From Onychostoma macrolepis (lineage: Eukaryota > Chordata > Actinopteri > Cypriniformes > Cyprinidae), in the NCBI RefSeq assembly GCF_012432095.1, contig NC_081155.1, forward strand, positions 34,973,125-35,037,124: a stretch of 64,000 nucleotides of DNA, in the 5' to 3' direction. Both the position numbers and the translations under genes were made by a program. The notes under the pieces are model-generated. The model had not been told where the DNA came from. It saw only the letters and a program-made list of their open reading frames with translations, and did not search any database. This document shows positions 39,431 to 52,027 of the stretch, piece by piece; the first letter of the stretch is position 1, and every line of letters starts with the position of its first letter.

Positions 39431-39780
39431 GAAGCTTGTTTCAGCCATGGGATAAAAAAAAAAGTTAATTGCGACCCTTAATCTCACAATTCAGACTTTT
39501 TGTCTCACAATAGTTTATATCTCACAATTTTATCTTTCTTACTTAAAACTTAAAAGTTTACATCTCACGAATCATTTTTGTTTCCACCATGGTTTTTATC
39601 TAACAATTGTTTTTTTGTTTTTTTTTTGTCACAATTGCAAGTTCTCATCTCATAATTCTGACTTATATCTGACACAATTAAGAAAAAAGGCTGATACAAA
39701 GATACAAACTCAGAAAAAAGTCTGAATTATGAGAATTCTTTTTTTTTTTTTTTTTAAATCCCATAGTGGAAACAAGCTTC
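39431..39780. mobile_element. MITE with minisatellite-like interior
   Basis: The ends are GAAGCTTGTTTCAGCCATGG and, reverse complemented, GAAGCTTGTTTCCACTATGG. The interior repeats the motif TCTCACAATT and related octamers. A similar element lies near 44940-45628 in vps37a intron 5. Confidence 0.6.
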
Positions 39781-40316
39781 TGTACTAAATATACACACTG
39801 CTTAAAATGCTGTGTACCACAAAGCAATACATAAAACAGAAGAAATATTTTATCAGGCTTTTTTTTTTTTTATATTTGAGTTGGGGAATGAAATGCAATG
39901 CAACAGTTTTATTTGACCGTATAGCACTGCATACTGCGTTCTCATTTCACATTATTTGTAAAAACAGCGGGCAGCATTTGAATTTGATTCCGATCATAGC
40001 CTGTATCTTCATGGAAATTGGACTGTGCCTATTATGACCATCAGATTCCCACCTGTCTGTTTAGAAAATCTTAAATGGAAATAATGAAAATTTGCTGTAC
40101 ATGTGAAAACTAGAACCATAGGCTATGGAGCCAAGAGCTGTATGGCACTCACACTACATTTACTTACTTCCCATTTCTGTAACTGTAGGCATACTCTGAC
40201 ATATAGACAATCAATCCCTCACACATCCATGTGATTACCATTTCAGCTACAAAAGTAGATTTTAAACAATTTGTCTGAAACTTATGAATATCTTCATTTC
40301 TAAGGCAAATGCTCTC

Positions 40317-40322
40317 AATAAA
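40317..40322 (+). terminator. mtmr7: Candidate mtmr7 polyadenylation signal
   Basis: AATAAA in the context CTCTCAATAAAGTGTTTGCC, about 1.25 kb after the stop codon and followed by T/G-rich sequence. Earlier variant signals cannot be excluded. Confidence 0.35.
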
Positions 40323-41114
40323 GTGTTTGCCAAACAGCAAACAAAATTACAGCATATCTGGAGCCAGTTTTTACGATTTTTGATGAACAATTTTTAAATG
40401 TGAAGCTGTTTTAAATGTAACTGCAATATGATTTTTTTCCAAACAGGTTTCCTAAACACATCTACCTCTTCTTGCATTGTTGGACAAACAAGTCAAACTC
40501 TTTCCTGCAGTGCTTTTTGAAAGGAGCATTTATGAAGTGTTTGCACTCTCTGTGAAGACAACTTACAAATGGCTTGCATATAGTTTTCTTTGCACATTTC
40601 ACTGTTTTAGCAGAAACCGAGCTCTTGTGGATGCACTCAAATTCTGTCTGATGCTGGTAAGCCAATAATTATTTTGATCTATGGCTGATAAATACCCAAA
40701 TTTAAAATGGAATAATATTTTGTCAAAATATATTAAAAATAAAACACACTAAAATAATTCCTTTTAACCCTCATGTTGTGACCCTGTCATTTTGACACAC
40801 AGAGGATTTTCCTTTTTTTGAAAATGTTAATGTTATTTAACCGAATTGGACTAAAACTTACTGACTTTGCTCACACAGGGCATAAAAGCCTCCCAGAAAA
40901 ACTGATCATTTTTGCACTTTTTTTCTTTCTTTCCCCACACCTTGTTACACTTGTGGTGTTCCTGATCAGAAATGAGCAGCCTACAAAAAAATTGCTCTAT
41001 AATGACCAAATATTGTATATAATCTCATCAACCAGTTTAGAATAACTTTTTTTTTTTTTTTTTTTTTTTACTTTTTGGACTTGACTGGTCATAGGCATCA
41101 CTGTGTCAGCAGCA

Positions 41115-41455
41115 TAACACATGCATTGTGGTACTCATGAACGTGCATCGATTTTTGAATAAAGTTATTTTAGTTTTCTTTCGGCACAAAAAGTATTCTC
41201 GTAGCTTCATAAAATTATGGCTGAACCACTCATGTCATGGACTGTTTTAACGATGTCCTTACTAACTCTCTGGGCCTTGAATATGGTAGTTGCGTTGCTT
41301 TCTATGGAGGATCAGAAAGCTAGGATTTCATCAAAAATATCTTAATTTGTGTTCCGAAGATGGACATTTAACAGTGTCTTACAGGTTTGGAACGACATGA
41401 GGGTGAGTAATGAATGACAGAATTTAAATTTTTGGGTCAACTATCCCGTTAAACT
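41115..41455. repeat. Common fish interspersed repeat
   Basis: Contains TGTGTTCCGAAGATGGACAT, TTTGGAACGACATGAGGGTG and GGGTCAACTATCCCGTTAA. I recognise these as a very abundant fish repeat. A related fragment lies at about 62315-62490 (ACTCACCCTCATGTTGTTC and GAGGGTGAGTAAATGATGAC). Confidence 0.6.
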
Positions 41456-41994
41456 GAGCTTAAGCATCATTTGTGGAAAAGTGAAAAGATGGGGCGCATA
41501 CTTCTCAGATCAGTGAGGCTTACAAAATCTGCGCTAACTGAAAGAAAACAAGTTGACAAAAAGATTGAATCCAAGCTTTGGTCATAATACAGCATTTACA
41601 AGCACTTTCTAATAGGCTGTCCATTTTTTCGAGAACACCAAATTGGGGTAAAGGATTTCAGCGCAGCACAAGGGTTAAATACTACAGATGAATAAAGTAG
41701 AGTATGAGAAATGGATATTTGTTTTCAGATTTGAATATTACTTTATATTACTATTACTTATATTAATATTACAACATTACTAAATTATAAGTGTTTATAA
41801 AGTTGCTTTGGCAGACATAATCTGAATTTAAAAGTAGGGAAAATGAGCACAATTAAATGTTCAGTACTGACCATCATCAAAAAAAAAAAAAAAGGTACCA
41901 ATATATTGTGCATATACCTCTGGTGTCTAATGGTATTAATGTTATTGAAGACGCAAAACCACACTCAAACCATAGCAGGGATTATTCTAAATGT

Positions 41995-42000
41995 TTTATT
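41995..42000 (-). terminator. vps37a: Candidate vps37a polyadenylation signal
   Basis: AATAAA on the minus strand, about 575 nt downstream of the vps37a stop. It is the nearest canonical signal I found. Confidence 0.4.
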
Positions 42001-42574
42001 AACCCATCAAATTAAATAAACATATAATACAGTGTCTAATTATAATAAAGGCTTTTATCAACATTATTACATACAGTATGTTTTTGTCGGCAGCATTAAC
42101 ATTTTTCCAAATTCATCTTCAAGTGCATACAAGGCCCAACCCCATTTGTCACATAAACTCAAACTGAACTAATAAGCTTAGAACTCAGCCTGTTTCTGAA
42201 CACTATTAAGAACAGATTGCTTTCCTCTGATCACAGCCTTTGGGTCACAGCCAGACTGGGCACATCCAGACGTACTCGCATCTGGTCTTACTCAACCAGG
42301 GATAGCGTAACACTTTTGGAAATTCTGTGCAAAAATCACTTTGATTTCAGTAAAGATTGACGCCGAAAACTCATTTTCATATAATATCTAGTTTTGCCCA
42401 ATCAAGGCTGTAGGCCACAAGATGTGCTGCTTGTCTCAAGCCCACCGATCTGCTGGTAGATTGATCCCAAACCTGTGATAGTAATATTATTTAATTGTTT
42501 TAATCAACATGAGCCTATCACCATTAGTGAATCAGTCTGACCAAAATAAAAATTACCTTTCTGGGACATTCAAT

Positions 42575-45500
42575 CTAATGTGTGGTAGGAAACTGTCCAT
42601 GTGTGGTCATGCATTGCTGGAGCTTTTCCTCTTTGGCTCTTCTGCAATGGCAAAGCTGAAAAAGTAGGTTAGATTATTATTATCATCATGTTAACGTTCA
42701 GGAAGTACACACCTATTTCATATCAGACCTTATGATAAGACCTGATGGAATGGCTTGACAAGTATAGCTGTGTTTCTGTGTTGACTTCTTGTAACAGGAA
42801 GTTATGGCAGAACATAAAAAGTCTCATGAACACTAGTCTTACGAAATGTACGAGTCTAAGGATTCTCAATAGAAAAATGTGTGTGTTACTTCAAGAGAGC
42901 AACCATACATCTGTGTTTAAACATTGGTTTCTTGTGTTATATGGAGTATTGCTTTAATACCGTTCTCTTTTCCATGAAGCTGGCTAAAAAGTCGTCAATC
43001 TCTGTCTTTCCTTCCAGGAAGTTCTCTGCTGTCTCCTCAGACTCCTCTTCGGCCTGATGGGCAGCTACCTTTAATCTGGCCTGCAATGCACTCAGACTGC
43101 AGCTCTGGCAGAGGGGGGAAAAAAAGCTTCAGTGTCCCATGATCCTTTAGAACTTATATTAATATGCTGAACATTTCTTACTATTAACCAACAGTTGTGC
43201 AGCTTTATAGTTTTGTGGAAATCGTGACAGACTAGCATTCAAAAGTTTGGGGTAAGTAAGATTAGAAAAAATAATAATAATAAAAAAATAGAGGAAGAAA
43301 TTAATACATCTATTCAGTAAGGACACAATTTAATTGATCAAAGGGTACAGCAAAGGCATTTATAAAAACAATCTATAAATAAATAAGTAATAATTGATAA
43401 TAATTAAGCACCAATAAAAACTAGATTAAAGGCTGCTGAAAATTTACCTTTGCAATTACAAGAATAAACTAAATCTTAAAATATATTAGAATAGAAAACG
43501 TAGTAATATTTAAACATTTTTTTACTGTATTTTTGATTAAATAAATGCAATCATATTTTGTCTAGTCCAGTTCATTCAACAATTAACCTGAGCCAAATGG
43601 AACTGGATAAAAAAAAAAAAAAGCAAAACATACAATATGGAAGCAGTAAAAACACAAGTATGCAAAATAGGTCTGAAATTCTGAATATCGGAGAAGATAA
43701 ATACTAGAATACTATATTTTCCATTTCCTTGTCCAATGGACTTCTTGTCACAATCAGACGCAAATGATAAATTATTTTTGTGCGTGTTTTACCTCACTCA
43801 GCTCATGTTGCCTTTGCATTTTGGTTTCAAATGCAGACTTCATCTGGGTTAACTGTTCATACTACAGAAAATAAAACACCATATAATTGTTAACATTCTC
43901 AAAAGGAAAGATATTGACAAGATTGTAATGTACAGTGGGGTCCAAAAGTCTTTGAGACAACTTGTGAAAATGCTTCTATTATGCAACATAGGGAATAAGG
44001 CCAATTTAAAGTTGAAATCACAGACTCTTAGACCCAAGTACTTGTGTCAGTATTTGTGAAAGTGCATACTTTACACAACATCTCTTGTCTCTTGTTCTCC
44101 AGTTGAGGCTCAAGTTGTAGGTTCTTCTCTGCAAGTAAGACATATTACTTCTATTATTTGCATCTACACTGAATTGTGTGACAGGTGTGAGTTTATAGTT
44201 TTAAGAACTAAAACGTGATGATTCAAATAATCTGTGTATCTCAGAAAACTCACTGGCCATCTCCACAATGTTGTTGACCAGATCCTCTTTGTCAGAGGTT
44301 ACTTGTTTGAGCTGAGGCAGACACATGAAGAACTCCAACAACATGTCATCTTGATCATTCATGTCCTTCAGTTGAGAATTACTAGGAGATTACAAACAGA
44401 CAAACCCACCAGGAAGATGAGAGAATGTGACAAATATCAAATTCATACGTTCAAATAAAACATATTTTGTAAAGTATTAGTACTATACCTGAAACATACG
44501 AGAGAAAAATAAAAGAAATGCCATGAAGCATCATACCTCATCTCAGACAGTTCTGGAAATGTATCTGGGATTTCAGGCATCTTGTATATGTGTCCATTCA
44601 GACCTGACTGCATAAGAAGAACAGCATTTACGGGTTATTGTGGCTTGAATTGTGGGTGTTCCTGCTTCACATTACACAATGCTTTAGATTTACTAAAGAG
44701 AAAGCGTTTGTGTGCCTGTTACTGCATGCTCTGTGTGTATCAGACTGGATATATGGATCTATTAATGGGTGAGAAATGTGCTCCATTATTGAATGTTGCT
44801 TCATATATTGCAATAGACCATGTTGATTAATAAGATATAGTGCATTTTCAGTGCTAAATTCAGTGTGATATACGTTATACGTTATCACATAAGAAAATAA
44901 TGCTTTGGTCAATCGTAATTATGGAATAAATTGTAAAAATTATAAAGTAAAAAGTTTGTTTATAACATATTAAGTCATAATTTTGAGATAAAAAGCTGAA
45001 ATTATGAGACATAAAAAGTACATTTTTATATCATACATTTGACATAATAATAATAATAATGAGATGAGCCAAAATTGACAAATTTCTGAAAGTTGAAATA
45101 ACAAAAAAAAGTCTTTTTGTCATAACTATGACTTTTTATCAAATAATTTCCACTTTCCATCTCATAACTACTTATAATTTTTTTTTTTCATTTTATCTCA
45201 ATTTCAACTTTTTTGTCAGAAATAAGTCATTTCATAAGACATTAGAAGAACTTAGCATTGAAAATGCACTGTATCATATTAATCTACAACACAGTCTTTG
45301 ACGAAATCCTACTACACAGCAATACACTGCCTTTACTAACAGTGTGAATACTGTAACCTCTTAGTCTAAATGCTTAATATTGTCATAATCAAATCAAAAT
45401 ATGAGATAGAAGTCATAAATATAAGTCAAAATTAGTACATACTACCTATAAATTTTAAAAGAAAACTCATACATGAGATAAAATGTAACAGTTGTTGTTT

Positions 45501-48235
45501 TTTTATCTCATAATTATGACTTAGTATCACATAATACTGACTTCTGTCATAATAATGACTTTTTATATCATGAAACAATTTTTTATAAAAGGTATGATTT
45601 TTTTCTTGTGATGGAAACGGGCTTCCATAATGAATGCCATAAATTGTATCAGATTCAGAAACACAGCTCTATGTTGCTTAAACAAACTGTGTGAATACAG
45701 TAGCCTCTTTATATGGGTGGGGTGCTTAATACTGTGTGTGGTGTCAAACAGACATTAGGATTGCTGTAAAACATATACTGTGGCCTTATGTAGCAGGTGG
45801 CGGCAATACAGCAGGAAATTTAAACTAAACACAAAGCCACATGCAAATGGGTTAGATTGCTATTGTTTACATCCCTCAAAATGGTCTATAGCTGTGTAAA
45901 AATACTGAAACTGTGATCTTAATAAACCAATTGGCTGATTTTGGACCGAATGCCTGTTAGGTACCTGTGAGTCAGCAGTTGGTACAGGAAGAGGAAGGTC
46001 TGTGATGAGTCCATAAGTTGGTGCTGCTGGTCGCGGAGGGGCTTGTTGAGGCTCCACCCCTGCATGTGACAGAGGGACAGGGCCGACAGGCCGCTGACCA
46101 TCCTGTGGTGGGAAGGCAGGAACAAAATGGAAGCTCTGAGTTGGGTAAGGAGGCATCCCCGATGGTTTGTACATACTGAGCCACAAGATGGAGATAACAA
46201 CAAAAACAAATTAGACATTTTCCTTATTAGACATTATATAACTACTGTTACAATGGTGAAAAATACTCACTAAGGAAAGGTGGGATCTGACATCAAGGCA
46301 GGAGGACTTTTCCAAAACTCATCTAGCAAACTTTGAATTACTTTTCCTAAATCTGAATGCATTCCAAACTGGAGTGGAAAGGAAAAAAAAGAAAGAAAAG
46401 TATAATGGTTGAGCTTATGGAACTTTTTTTTCTGTATTGTTCTGTAATACATGTTTGATAGCTATGCATTTTAACAGCATGTGACTTGATTGGATCATGA
46501 AAGTGGCTTTAAATTACTTGGCAAGGTGTAATGAAATTAAACATACAATTTGTTGAATTATTATTAATGTATTTATATTTTTATTTTTCATTTATTGAAT
46601 GTAAAATAATAGCTGCATATTTTATATCGAATTACTTTATAAGAAATAAAAATTTCTGTCTTTTAAATTTGTAGGATATTCACAGTGTGAGAAGGTTCAT
46701 GTCGTGCGTCATAAAAATGTGATCAGTTTTTGTGTGATCGGCAAGTTGAGACGCCACATATCAGATCAGAAATAATTATGATCATTTAGAGGATTAGAAA
46801 CTATATACTGTATGAAAAAAAAAAAAAGGTGAACCATATTTGAACTCAAACCACAGATGTTTTAAGTTGACCCTACATAGGGAAACACTGGCTAAGGTGA
46901 CATTGCAGAAAATGAAAAGTATTTTCAGAAGTAAAGCAAATTATTACACTTTGATCAAAGATTATGAAGACAAACATTTTTATTTTGTACAATGTGAATT
47001 GATGAATCGTGCACAATAAGACCAGGAACGTGTATGAAAGTGAGTAATAATAATTTTGATATCATGTTGGTGTTAGAAACTTTTAGATTTCACAAAAGTG
47101 ATATAAAATTACAAAAAACTTACATTAGTTATGAGTGGGCTGGTAACCATGGTTCCATTGTTACTGTCTACTAAATGATGACCTACTGGTGGAAACACGC
47201 TGACCACTGGTTTCTCCTGAGGGAACTGTGGTGGGAGCAAGCTGTGAATGACAGCAAAAGTCAAATTATATATTTGGTTATTGAGATCACACTCAAAACC
47301 ATCCAAATGTATTCATATAAATGCATAGATATAATACAGTTTTTTATACTTACATATTGACAGAAATAGTTGAATTGTTGACAGTAAAAGGAAGTCTGTA
47401 CTCTACATCCTTCTGAATTTCTGCAAGGCTATGGAGACATCACGTGCAGAATTTAGTGAGACAAATAATTTTTTTAATACTGAAAAAAAAAATGTGCTAG
47501 TAAATCTCAGCCAATCACAATGGAGGACGGGGGAGTGCCTGGGGAAACATGTCAGGAAATTGTCATTATATTTTGGTATCTTGATCAACGATTGCCAGCT
47601 TCATATTAGAAATTGAAGTATAGGAGTTTCAGATTTTGATGAACTTATCATTGCGTAAATGGGTTAATAATCGTGTGCTCTGAATGACTAATAAACGTTA
47701 CTGAGTCAGAATTAGGAAGTTAAACCCACTCAGGAACAAAATGGGAGTATCAGTCTATTAAAAATAAAATAAAAAATGATACCATGTGTAACATGCCACT
47801 AATTTAAGACCTGTCCTGTAGAGTAAGAAGGGATCTGGAGTAAACTATGAAGAGCTAATACTTTAATCTGAAACATGGACAGCACATCCAGAACACGCGC
47901 GCGCGCGCACAAACAACAACAACAACAAAACAGATCTGCTTTTCCAGATGATTCATTTCACTGATCAGACCACCGAGCACGTGTTCTCAATGCTGAAATC
48001 GTGATGTAGAGTTCATTTTGGCTGTCCTATATCCTAGCGTTCCCTCTGTTGCTCTCCCGAATACCTAAACGCTGTCTAGGTATTCGGCTCTCCAGGTTTG
48101 GGACACAGCCATTCAGTGAGACTTACTTGAGTGAGCAGCTTTGAGAGACTCGATCTGTCTCTGTCTTTGTTTCTGTAAACTGTTCAGAGGAGGGATCGAT
48201 CCAGAGCCCTTGGACAGGGGGAAAATCCAGTTCAT
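42575..48235 (-). CDS. vps37a: vps37a, ESCRT-I subunit VPS37A
   Basis: Eleven minus-strand coding exons: 48235-48127, 47420-47354, 47241-47124, 46368-46271, 46175-45965, 44607-44537, 44381-44254, 44128-44070, 43861-43793, 43104-42961, 42655-42575. All phases agree, giving 384 aa (human VPS37A is about 397). The N-terminus MNWIFPLSKGSGSIPPLNSL leads into a UEV-like domain (ILLPPQFPQEKPVVSVFPP). A proline-rich linker follows, then the Mod(r)/VPS37 helical region with LKDMNDQDDMLLEFFMCLPQ, SCSLSALQARLKVAAHQAEE and GKTEIDDFLASFMEKRT. The protein functions in ESCRT-I with TSG101 and VPS28 to sort ubiquitylated cargo at endosomes. The exon 1-2 junction is the only doubtful one: pairing the CAA/GTAAGT donor with the CTTGCAG acceptor keeps frame but gives a few fewer residues than human. 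Confidence 0.97.
43230..43565. repeat. 'CAAAAGTTTGGGG' family repeat in vps37a intron
   Basis: Starts CATTCAAAAGTTTGGGGTAA and contains AAGGCTGCTGAAAATTTACC and TATTTTTGATTAAATAAATG. It lies between vps37a coding exons 9 and 10. Confidence 0.6.
44940..45628. repeat. Repeat related to the 39.4 kb MITE, in vps37a intron 5
   Basis: Contains recurring motifs such as GTCATAATTATGACTT and CATAATTTTGAGATAAAAAG. It ends near GATGGAAACGGGCTTCC, which resembles the inverted terminus of the element at 39431-39780. The left boundary is uncertain. Confidence 0.45.
47899..47911. repeat. Alternating CG tract in vps37a intron 1
   Basis: Short (CG)n run within ACACGCGCGCGCGCGCAC, an alternating purine-pyrimidine sequence able to adopt Z-DNA. 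It is unusual in this AT-rich window. Confidence 0.6.
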
Positions 48236-48529
48236 TCTCGACTGCCAAAACGACAACTAACGCTGGAATCTCTCGGCGGCGTCAGTTTGAAGAGGCCTGA
48301 TGAAATGAAACAGAAATTCGAGAAATACCCAACGCCACCATTAGCATTAGCAACGACCCTATTTAGTGTTGTAGCGACCTAACAACCGTTTAAATGAGTG
48401 AACGGTAAACCTTAATGAAACGCTTATGTCTGCTAAAAAAAGATATGTTGAGTTTTAATAACACTATGAGAGATTAAGCTGTTGTCTGAAGTACACAGGC
48501 TCGCAACAAGAAAACAACCCGTGTGAGCG

Positions 48530-48537
48530 TGACGTCA
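48530..48537. promoter_or_regulatory. CRE palindrome (TGACGTCA)
   Basis: Perfect CREB/ATF site within a CpG-rich stretch about 295 bp upstream of the vps37a start codon and 440 bp upstream of the U3 gene. Binding is inferred from the motif only. Confidence 0.5.
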
Positions 48538-48913
48538 GCTGTCCAGCGCTCCTCGCGTCATCGCTCGCAGCAGGGAGGAGTTTAAAGGGACACGAGCCCA
48601 AAAACAGGTACGGCCGGTTGATGAGAATTAATTTGTTACACAATAAAAAAAAAAATCAGAATACTTTACATTTCTGTTGATTCTACGTAGTACAGGAGAA
48701 CGGCAGCAGAACGACCTGCTCCAAACAGTCTGAAAACCTTGCTTCCAAGTTGCCATGCTACATCTAACGCTTTCGAGAAATAACTAATTAGATTAGAGAA
48801 ATTGTTTCCACACGTGACATTAGTCAATAAGCTTATTAGTTGCCGTTGAAGCATTAGAGATGATCCGAATGCCATTGTTTCAGATGTCACTCCTTCTCAT
48901 CGCTTGAGACCTG

Positions 48914-48930
48914 TTACCGTCTATGAGACA
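48914..48930 (+). promoter_or_regulatory. PSE-like element of the plus-strand U3 gene
   Basis: TTACCGTCTATGAGACA lies 46-62 nt upstream of the predicted U3 5' end. That is the position of the proximal sequence element in vertebrate Pol II snRNA/U3 genes, and it resembles the vertebrate PSE pattern (YNACCGTNANNNNGAAA). The same sequence occurs at the same distance upstream of the copy at 55940-56154. Confidence 0.6.
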
Positions 48931-48975
48931 CCTAGTGTCAGAATCGACCCGAGCTGGTTTTAGTCAGTGAAGGTT

Positions 48976-49191
48976 AAGACTATACTTTCAGGGATCATTT
49001 CTATAGTGTTTAAAGAGGAAATGTGTTTCGAAAGTGTTATGTCTCCCTAACCACGATGATGAGTTTTGATACTCTTTTCTGAGCGTGAATCGGGTGTAGA
49101 GTAATGATTCATTTCATACGCTTTACATCATTGATGAACGTTCTTTGCTGTTTTATTACAGCATGGAGGAAAAGAGTATGAACAGAGCGGT
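48976..49191 (+). ncRNA. U3 small nucleolar RNA gene, plus-strand copy
   Basis: The 5' end AAGACTATACTTTCAGGGAT and the following CATTTCTATAGTG match human U3 from memory. Next come the C' box region (CCACGATGATGAG), the B box (CTGAGCGTGAATCGGG), the C box (CATTGATGAACG) and a 3' stem. The length is 216 nt (human 217). U3 is the box C/D RNA of the small-subunit processome that base-pairs with pre-rRNA for early 18S cleavages. Box A and the GAC element are intact. The D-box position reads CAGA in GAACAGAGCGGTT, where human has CTGA. A PSE-like element is upstream and a perfect 3' box lies 10 nt downstream. It diverges from vps37a. Confidence 0.92.
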
Positions 49192-49200
49192 TCCCATAAT

Positions 49201-49213
49201 GTTTAAAGTCAGA
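49201..49213 (+). terminator. 3' box of the plus-strand U3 gene
   Basis: GTTTAAAGTCAGA matches the snRNA 3'-end formation consensus GTTTN0-3AAARNNAGA exactly and starts 9 nt after the predicted RNA end. Confidence 0.75.
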
Positions 49214-49919
49214 TTATGTGTTTCAAGAGCGTGGTACGAGTTACTTAAGTATCACTTGCTCTTTATTTTTTGTGCTATTTGACTGATTACGTGTTTTAAT
49301 TAGAAAAAGGTCGTTTAGAATAAATTTACGAACTTCAGATCATGGGTTATGTTTTTTTATGTTAATTTTAGGCAAACATTAGAGAAACTTCATATTCAGA
49401 AATATGTGACAACGGGTATTTTTTTATTTTTGACCTCATGTATTTACATTACAGGCAGTGTTGTCAATTTTGTAGCTAGATTTAGCGACTTCTCACCCCT
49501 TTTTTTCAAAAGTTTAGGGACAAATATAGCAACTTCTTGGACAAACCTTATCTAAGTTCTCATTTTGCCTACTGATCTATATTCATCTTTATAGATCAGT
49601 GAATTTGCCATTGTAATGTCATCTAGTGACAATTGAAAGCAGTTAGCAACACTGATTACAGGCTATTAGTATTTTATCTTTCTTTTTGGCCATATAAATA
49701 ACATTTCGACCAAATTGCTCACTTTGGGCCTCTGAATAATGTTCAGAGAAAAAATAAAATAAATCAAGACTATTTCAGGCTTTAAGATATTTCATCAACA
49801 GTACTGGTTAAACAAAACAGTTCAATTAATTTTAATTGTAGTTCATTTTATTTTGTCACTGTACAAAGCAAACTCTGTAACTCTCAAATATTGTGTCACA
49901 GATTTCTAAATATTCCATG

Positions 49920-51204
49920 TAAGCCCTTTCTGTCACAGGCGAGTACAAATATGATTCTGTATTTTTCTCATGATAATGAGAAACTTTCTCATTATATTGA
50001 GAATCAACGACAATGTTGCTTAGAGGATGTTGCATGTGTGGCGGGACCTTATAGTGCCCAGACTCACACAAAGTCTGTGTGCTGTGCCTGGGTTGCGCCC
50101 ATGCTTAGGAGGCGCTGAAAAGATCTAATTGCTGCTCCTGTGAGGACCTGCCGATTAAGATCCTCCACACTGGCTTTGACATGGAAAAGTGCTTAGCGTC
50201 ACGTCAGGGTCTGAGCAGACGTACACACCTTTTCTTCTTCGAGTACTGCAGGTTTTTGAAAATGTAAGCTGTTTTTGCAGCTCGCTGTTCTAAATTAAAG
50301 GATTTGGACGATGACTAGTGATCTTTTATATGTTAGTGACATTAATTAGGAGTCGTTTACAAGGCGGAAAGCTGAAACCATTCATTTGCGATTCATAGAT
50401 TTCACATCTGAAAGAGACGCATACATGCGTTTTCTGTACGCACATTCATTTTATGAATAACACGTACTCATATTTGAGAGATGATCTTAGGATGGTTTCT
50501 GCGCAACATTTTATAAATGAGGCACCTGGAGTGGTTGGCCCTGGAACAGCCAACCAGGAAATGGATGGGTGTATCTCCAGGCAGGCCAACAGTTGGACGC
50601 CCTGCAAAGACCATCTCTCTTCTTCCCCGAACTTCATGAGCTCACAAGTTCATGGCACTCCCCTCCCTCACTCAGCCCGAGCACATGCCCAGGGCACCCA
50701 CCTGTTCTGACAGCACACGGCCCACACATTCAAGTCTGTTAAAGAACGCTTCACCTGGAAAGATGTGTGCAAACATTTAATAGGCATCTTTTCAAGCAGT
50801 TTTGCATACATTCTAAATAATCATCTAAAAGTCTGGAAAAGCTGCAGAATTGCCATTGTATGAAGGTCATGATGTATACCTTCTCTCAGTGATGTGGGCT
50901 GTTGCCCTACATGGCTTAGAAGGCAGAGATGTGGACTTCCATCCACGGGACGGACACAGGTGAACCGCAACGGGACGCGACTAGGCATAAACCAGTTTGC
51001 CCCCTCCACCACCGAGAACAGGTGTCATTCGACACGAGAAAATAAGTCATTATTACAATAAAGTTTCTTATTGTGGCAATAAATTAAGTCATTATTATAA
51101 GAAATTTCCTTAATAATGAGATACTAACTCATTATGACAAAGTTTCTCATTATTATGACTTACGGAATCATATTTTTACTCGACTGTGGCGGAAACTGCT
51201 TCTA
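49920..51204. mobile_element. DNA transposon of about 1.28 kb with about 75-bp TIRs
   Basis: The left terminus around 49925-50000 contains CACAGGCGAGTACAAATATG and GATAATGAGAAACTTTCTCA. The right terminus reverse complemented contains CACAGTCGAGTAAAAATATG and AATAATGAGAAACTTTGTCA. The interior (50520-50710) is unusually GC-rich and non-repetitive for this window but shows no recognisable protein. The element separates the plus-strand U3 gene from the minus-strand array. Confidence 0.65.
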
Positions 51205-51713
51205 TATAATATTGCTATAATTTTATTTGAAATTTTATTTTGAAATTAATTTTAAGAAATATCATACAGCCTAGAGCACTGTAGTACTCACTCCTCATAA
51301 CATGAAATTAGGCATGACATAAACATGCTACTTAATCAGTTTTACCAATGTACATTCATTCATAATTCACAAACCACACTACTTCTGCTTCTTTTCTCCA
51401 CACATTAAGATATGAAATAAAACTTAAATTTAACAACCAATCAAGAATATTTCAAATCAGCTTTATAATTAAAAGCTTTATACAATCATTTTTCATACTG
51501 CAACAAAACAATAATGAACATAAGCTGTTTAAAATAACAACAAAAAAAGTTTTTTATTAGTTTGTTCATAAATAATTGAATATATAAATATTGAATAATT
51601 CCAGGTGTAAGTTCTCTTTATAAAACAAGAAATATGAAAGAAAAAAAAAGAAAAAAAAAGAAAACGCTAAGAAAACTTCTAGTTCATTAAGTCTACTATT
51701 AAAAGCTAAGAAA

Positions 51714-51807
51714 AACACTCTGATCATACTCATGTCCTTCATACTGCAAAAACACAATAAGGAACATAATTAAGCATTATAGAAATGACTTCTGCATGTA
51801 TATTTTT
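51714..51807 (-). pseudogene. mini-U3 (truncated U3-like sequence), unit 1
   Basis: The 5' part (AAAAATATACATGCAGAAGT, then CATTTCTATAATG) aligns to U3 nt 1-35. It runs directly into the U3 3' stem (GTTCCTTATTGTG...) and the end GTATGATCAGAGTG. About 125 nt holding boxes C', B and C are missing. See the mini-U3 finding. Confidence 0.7.
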
Positions 51808-52027
51808 AAACTTCATTCACTAATATCACCCCTGAGACTCACAGATGAAACCAATCTCACAGAGACAAGAAAAGTTACAAATGAAATAACAGCATTTTTA
51901 ATATTTTTCAAAAGAACAACAGCACAAGCTGTTCTAAACAAAAAAACAAAACAAATTACTTCGTTAATAAAAACTTAAACAAAAGACTCAATTAAAATAT
52001 CATATTTCTGTTGTTAACTTTTACAGA

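Larger units (their letters stand above)
39072..42574. other. mtmr7 3' UTR and convergent intergenic region
   Basis: No further gene seen. It holds an inverted-repeat element at 39431-39780 and a common fish repeat ending at about 41455 (with TTTGGAACGACATGAGGGTG). A poly-T run lies at about 41047-41069. Confidence 0.5.
48236..48975. promoter_or_regulatory. Divergent promoter region shared by vps37a and the plus-strand U3 gene
   Basis: This 740-bp spacer separates the vps37a start codon (minus) and the U3 5' end (plus). A CpG-containing core near 48500-48600 includes a full cAMP-response palindrome TGACGTCA at 48530-48537, a likely vps37a promoter element. The U3-proximal end carries the PSE-like sequence listed separately. 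Confidence 0.5.

Noticed and set aside
49565..49605. Short inverted repeat (CTGATCTATA...TATAGATCAG)
   Set aside because: An isolated 10-bp hairpin without neighbouring features; expected by chance in a window of this size.
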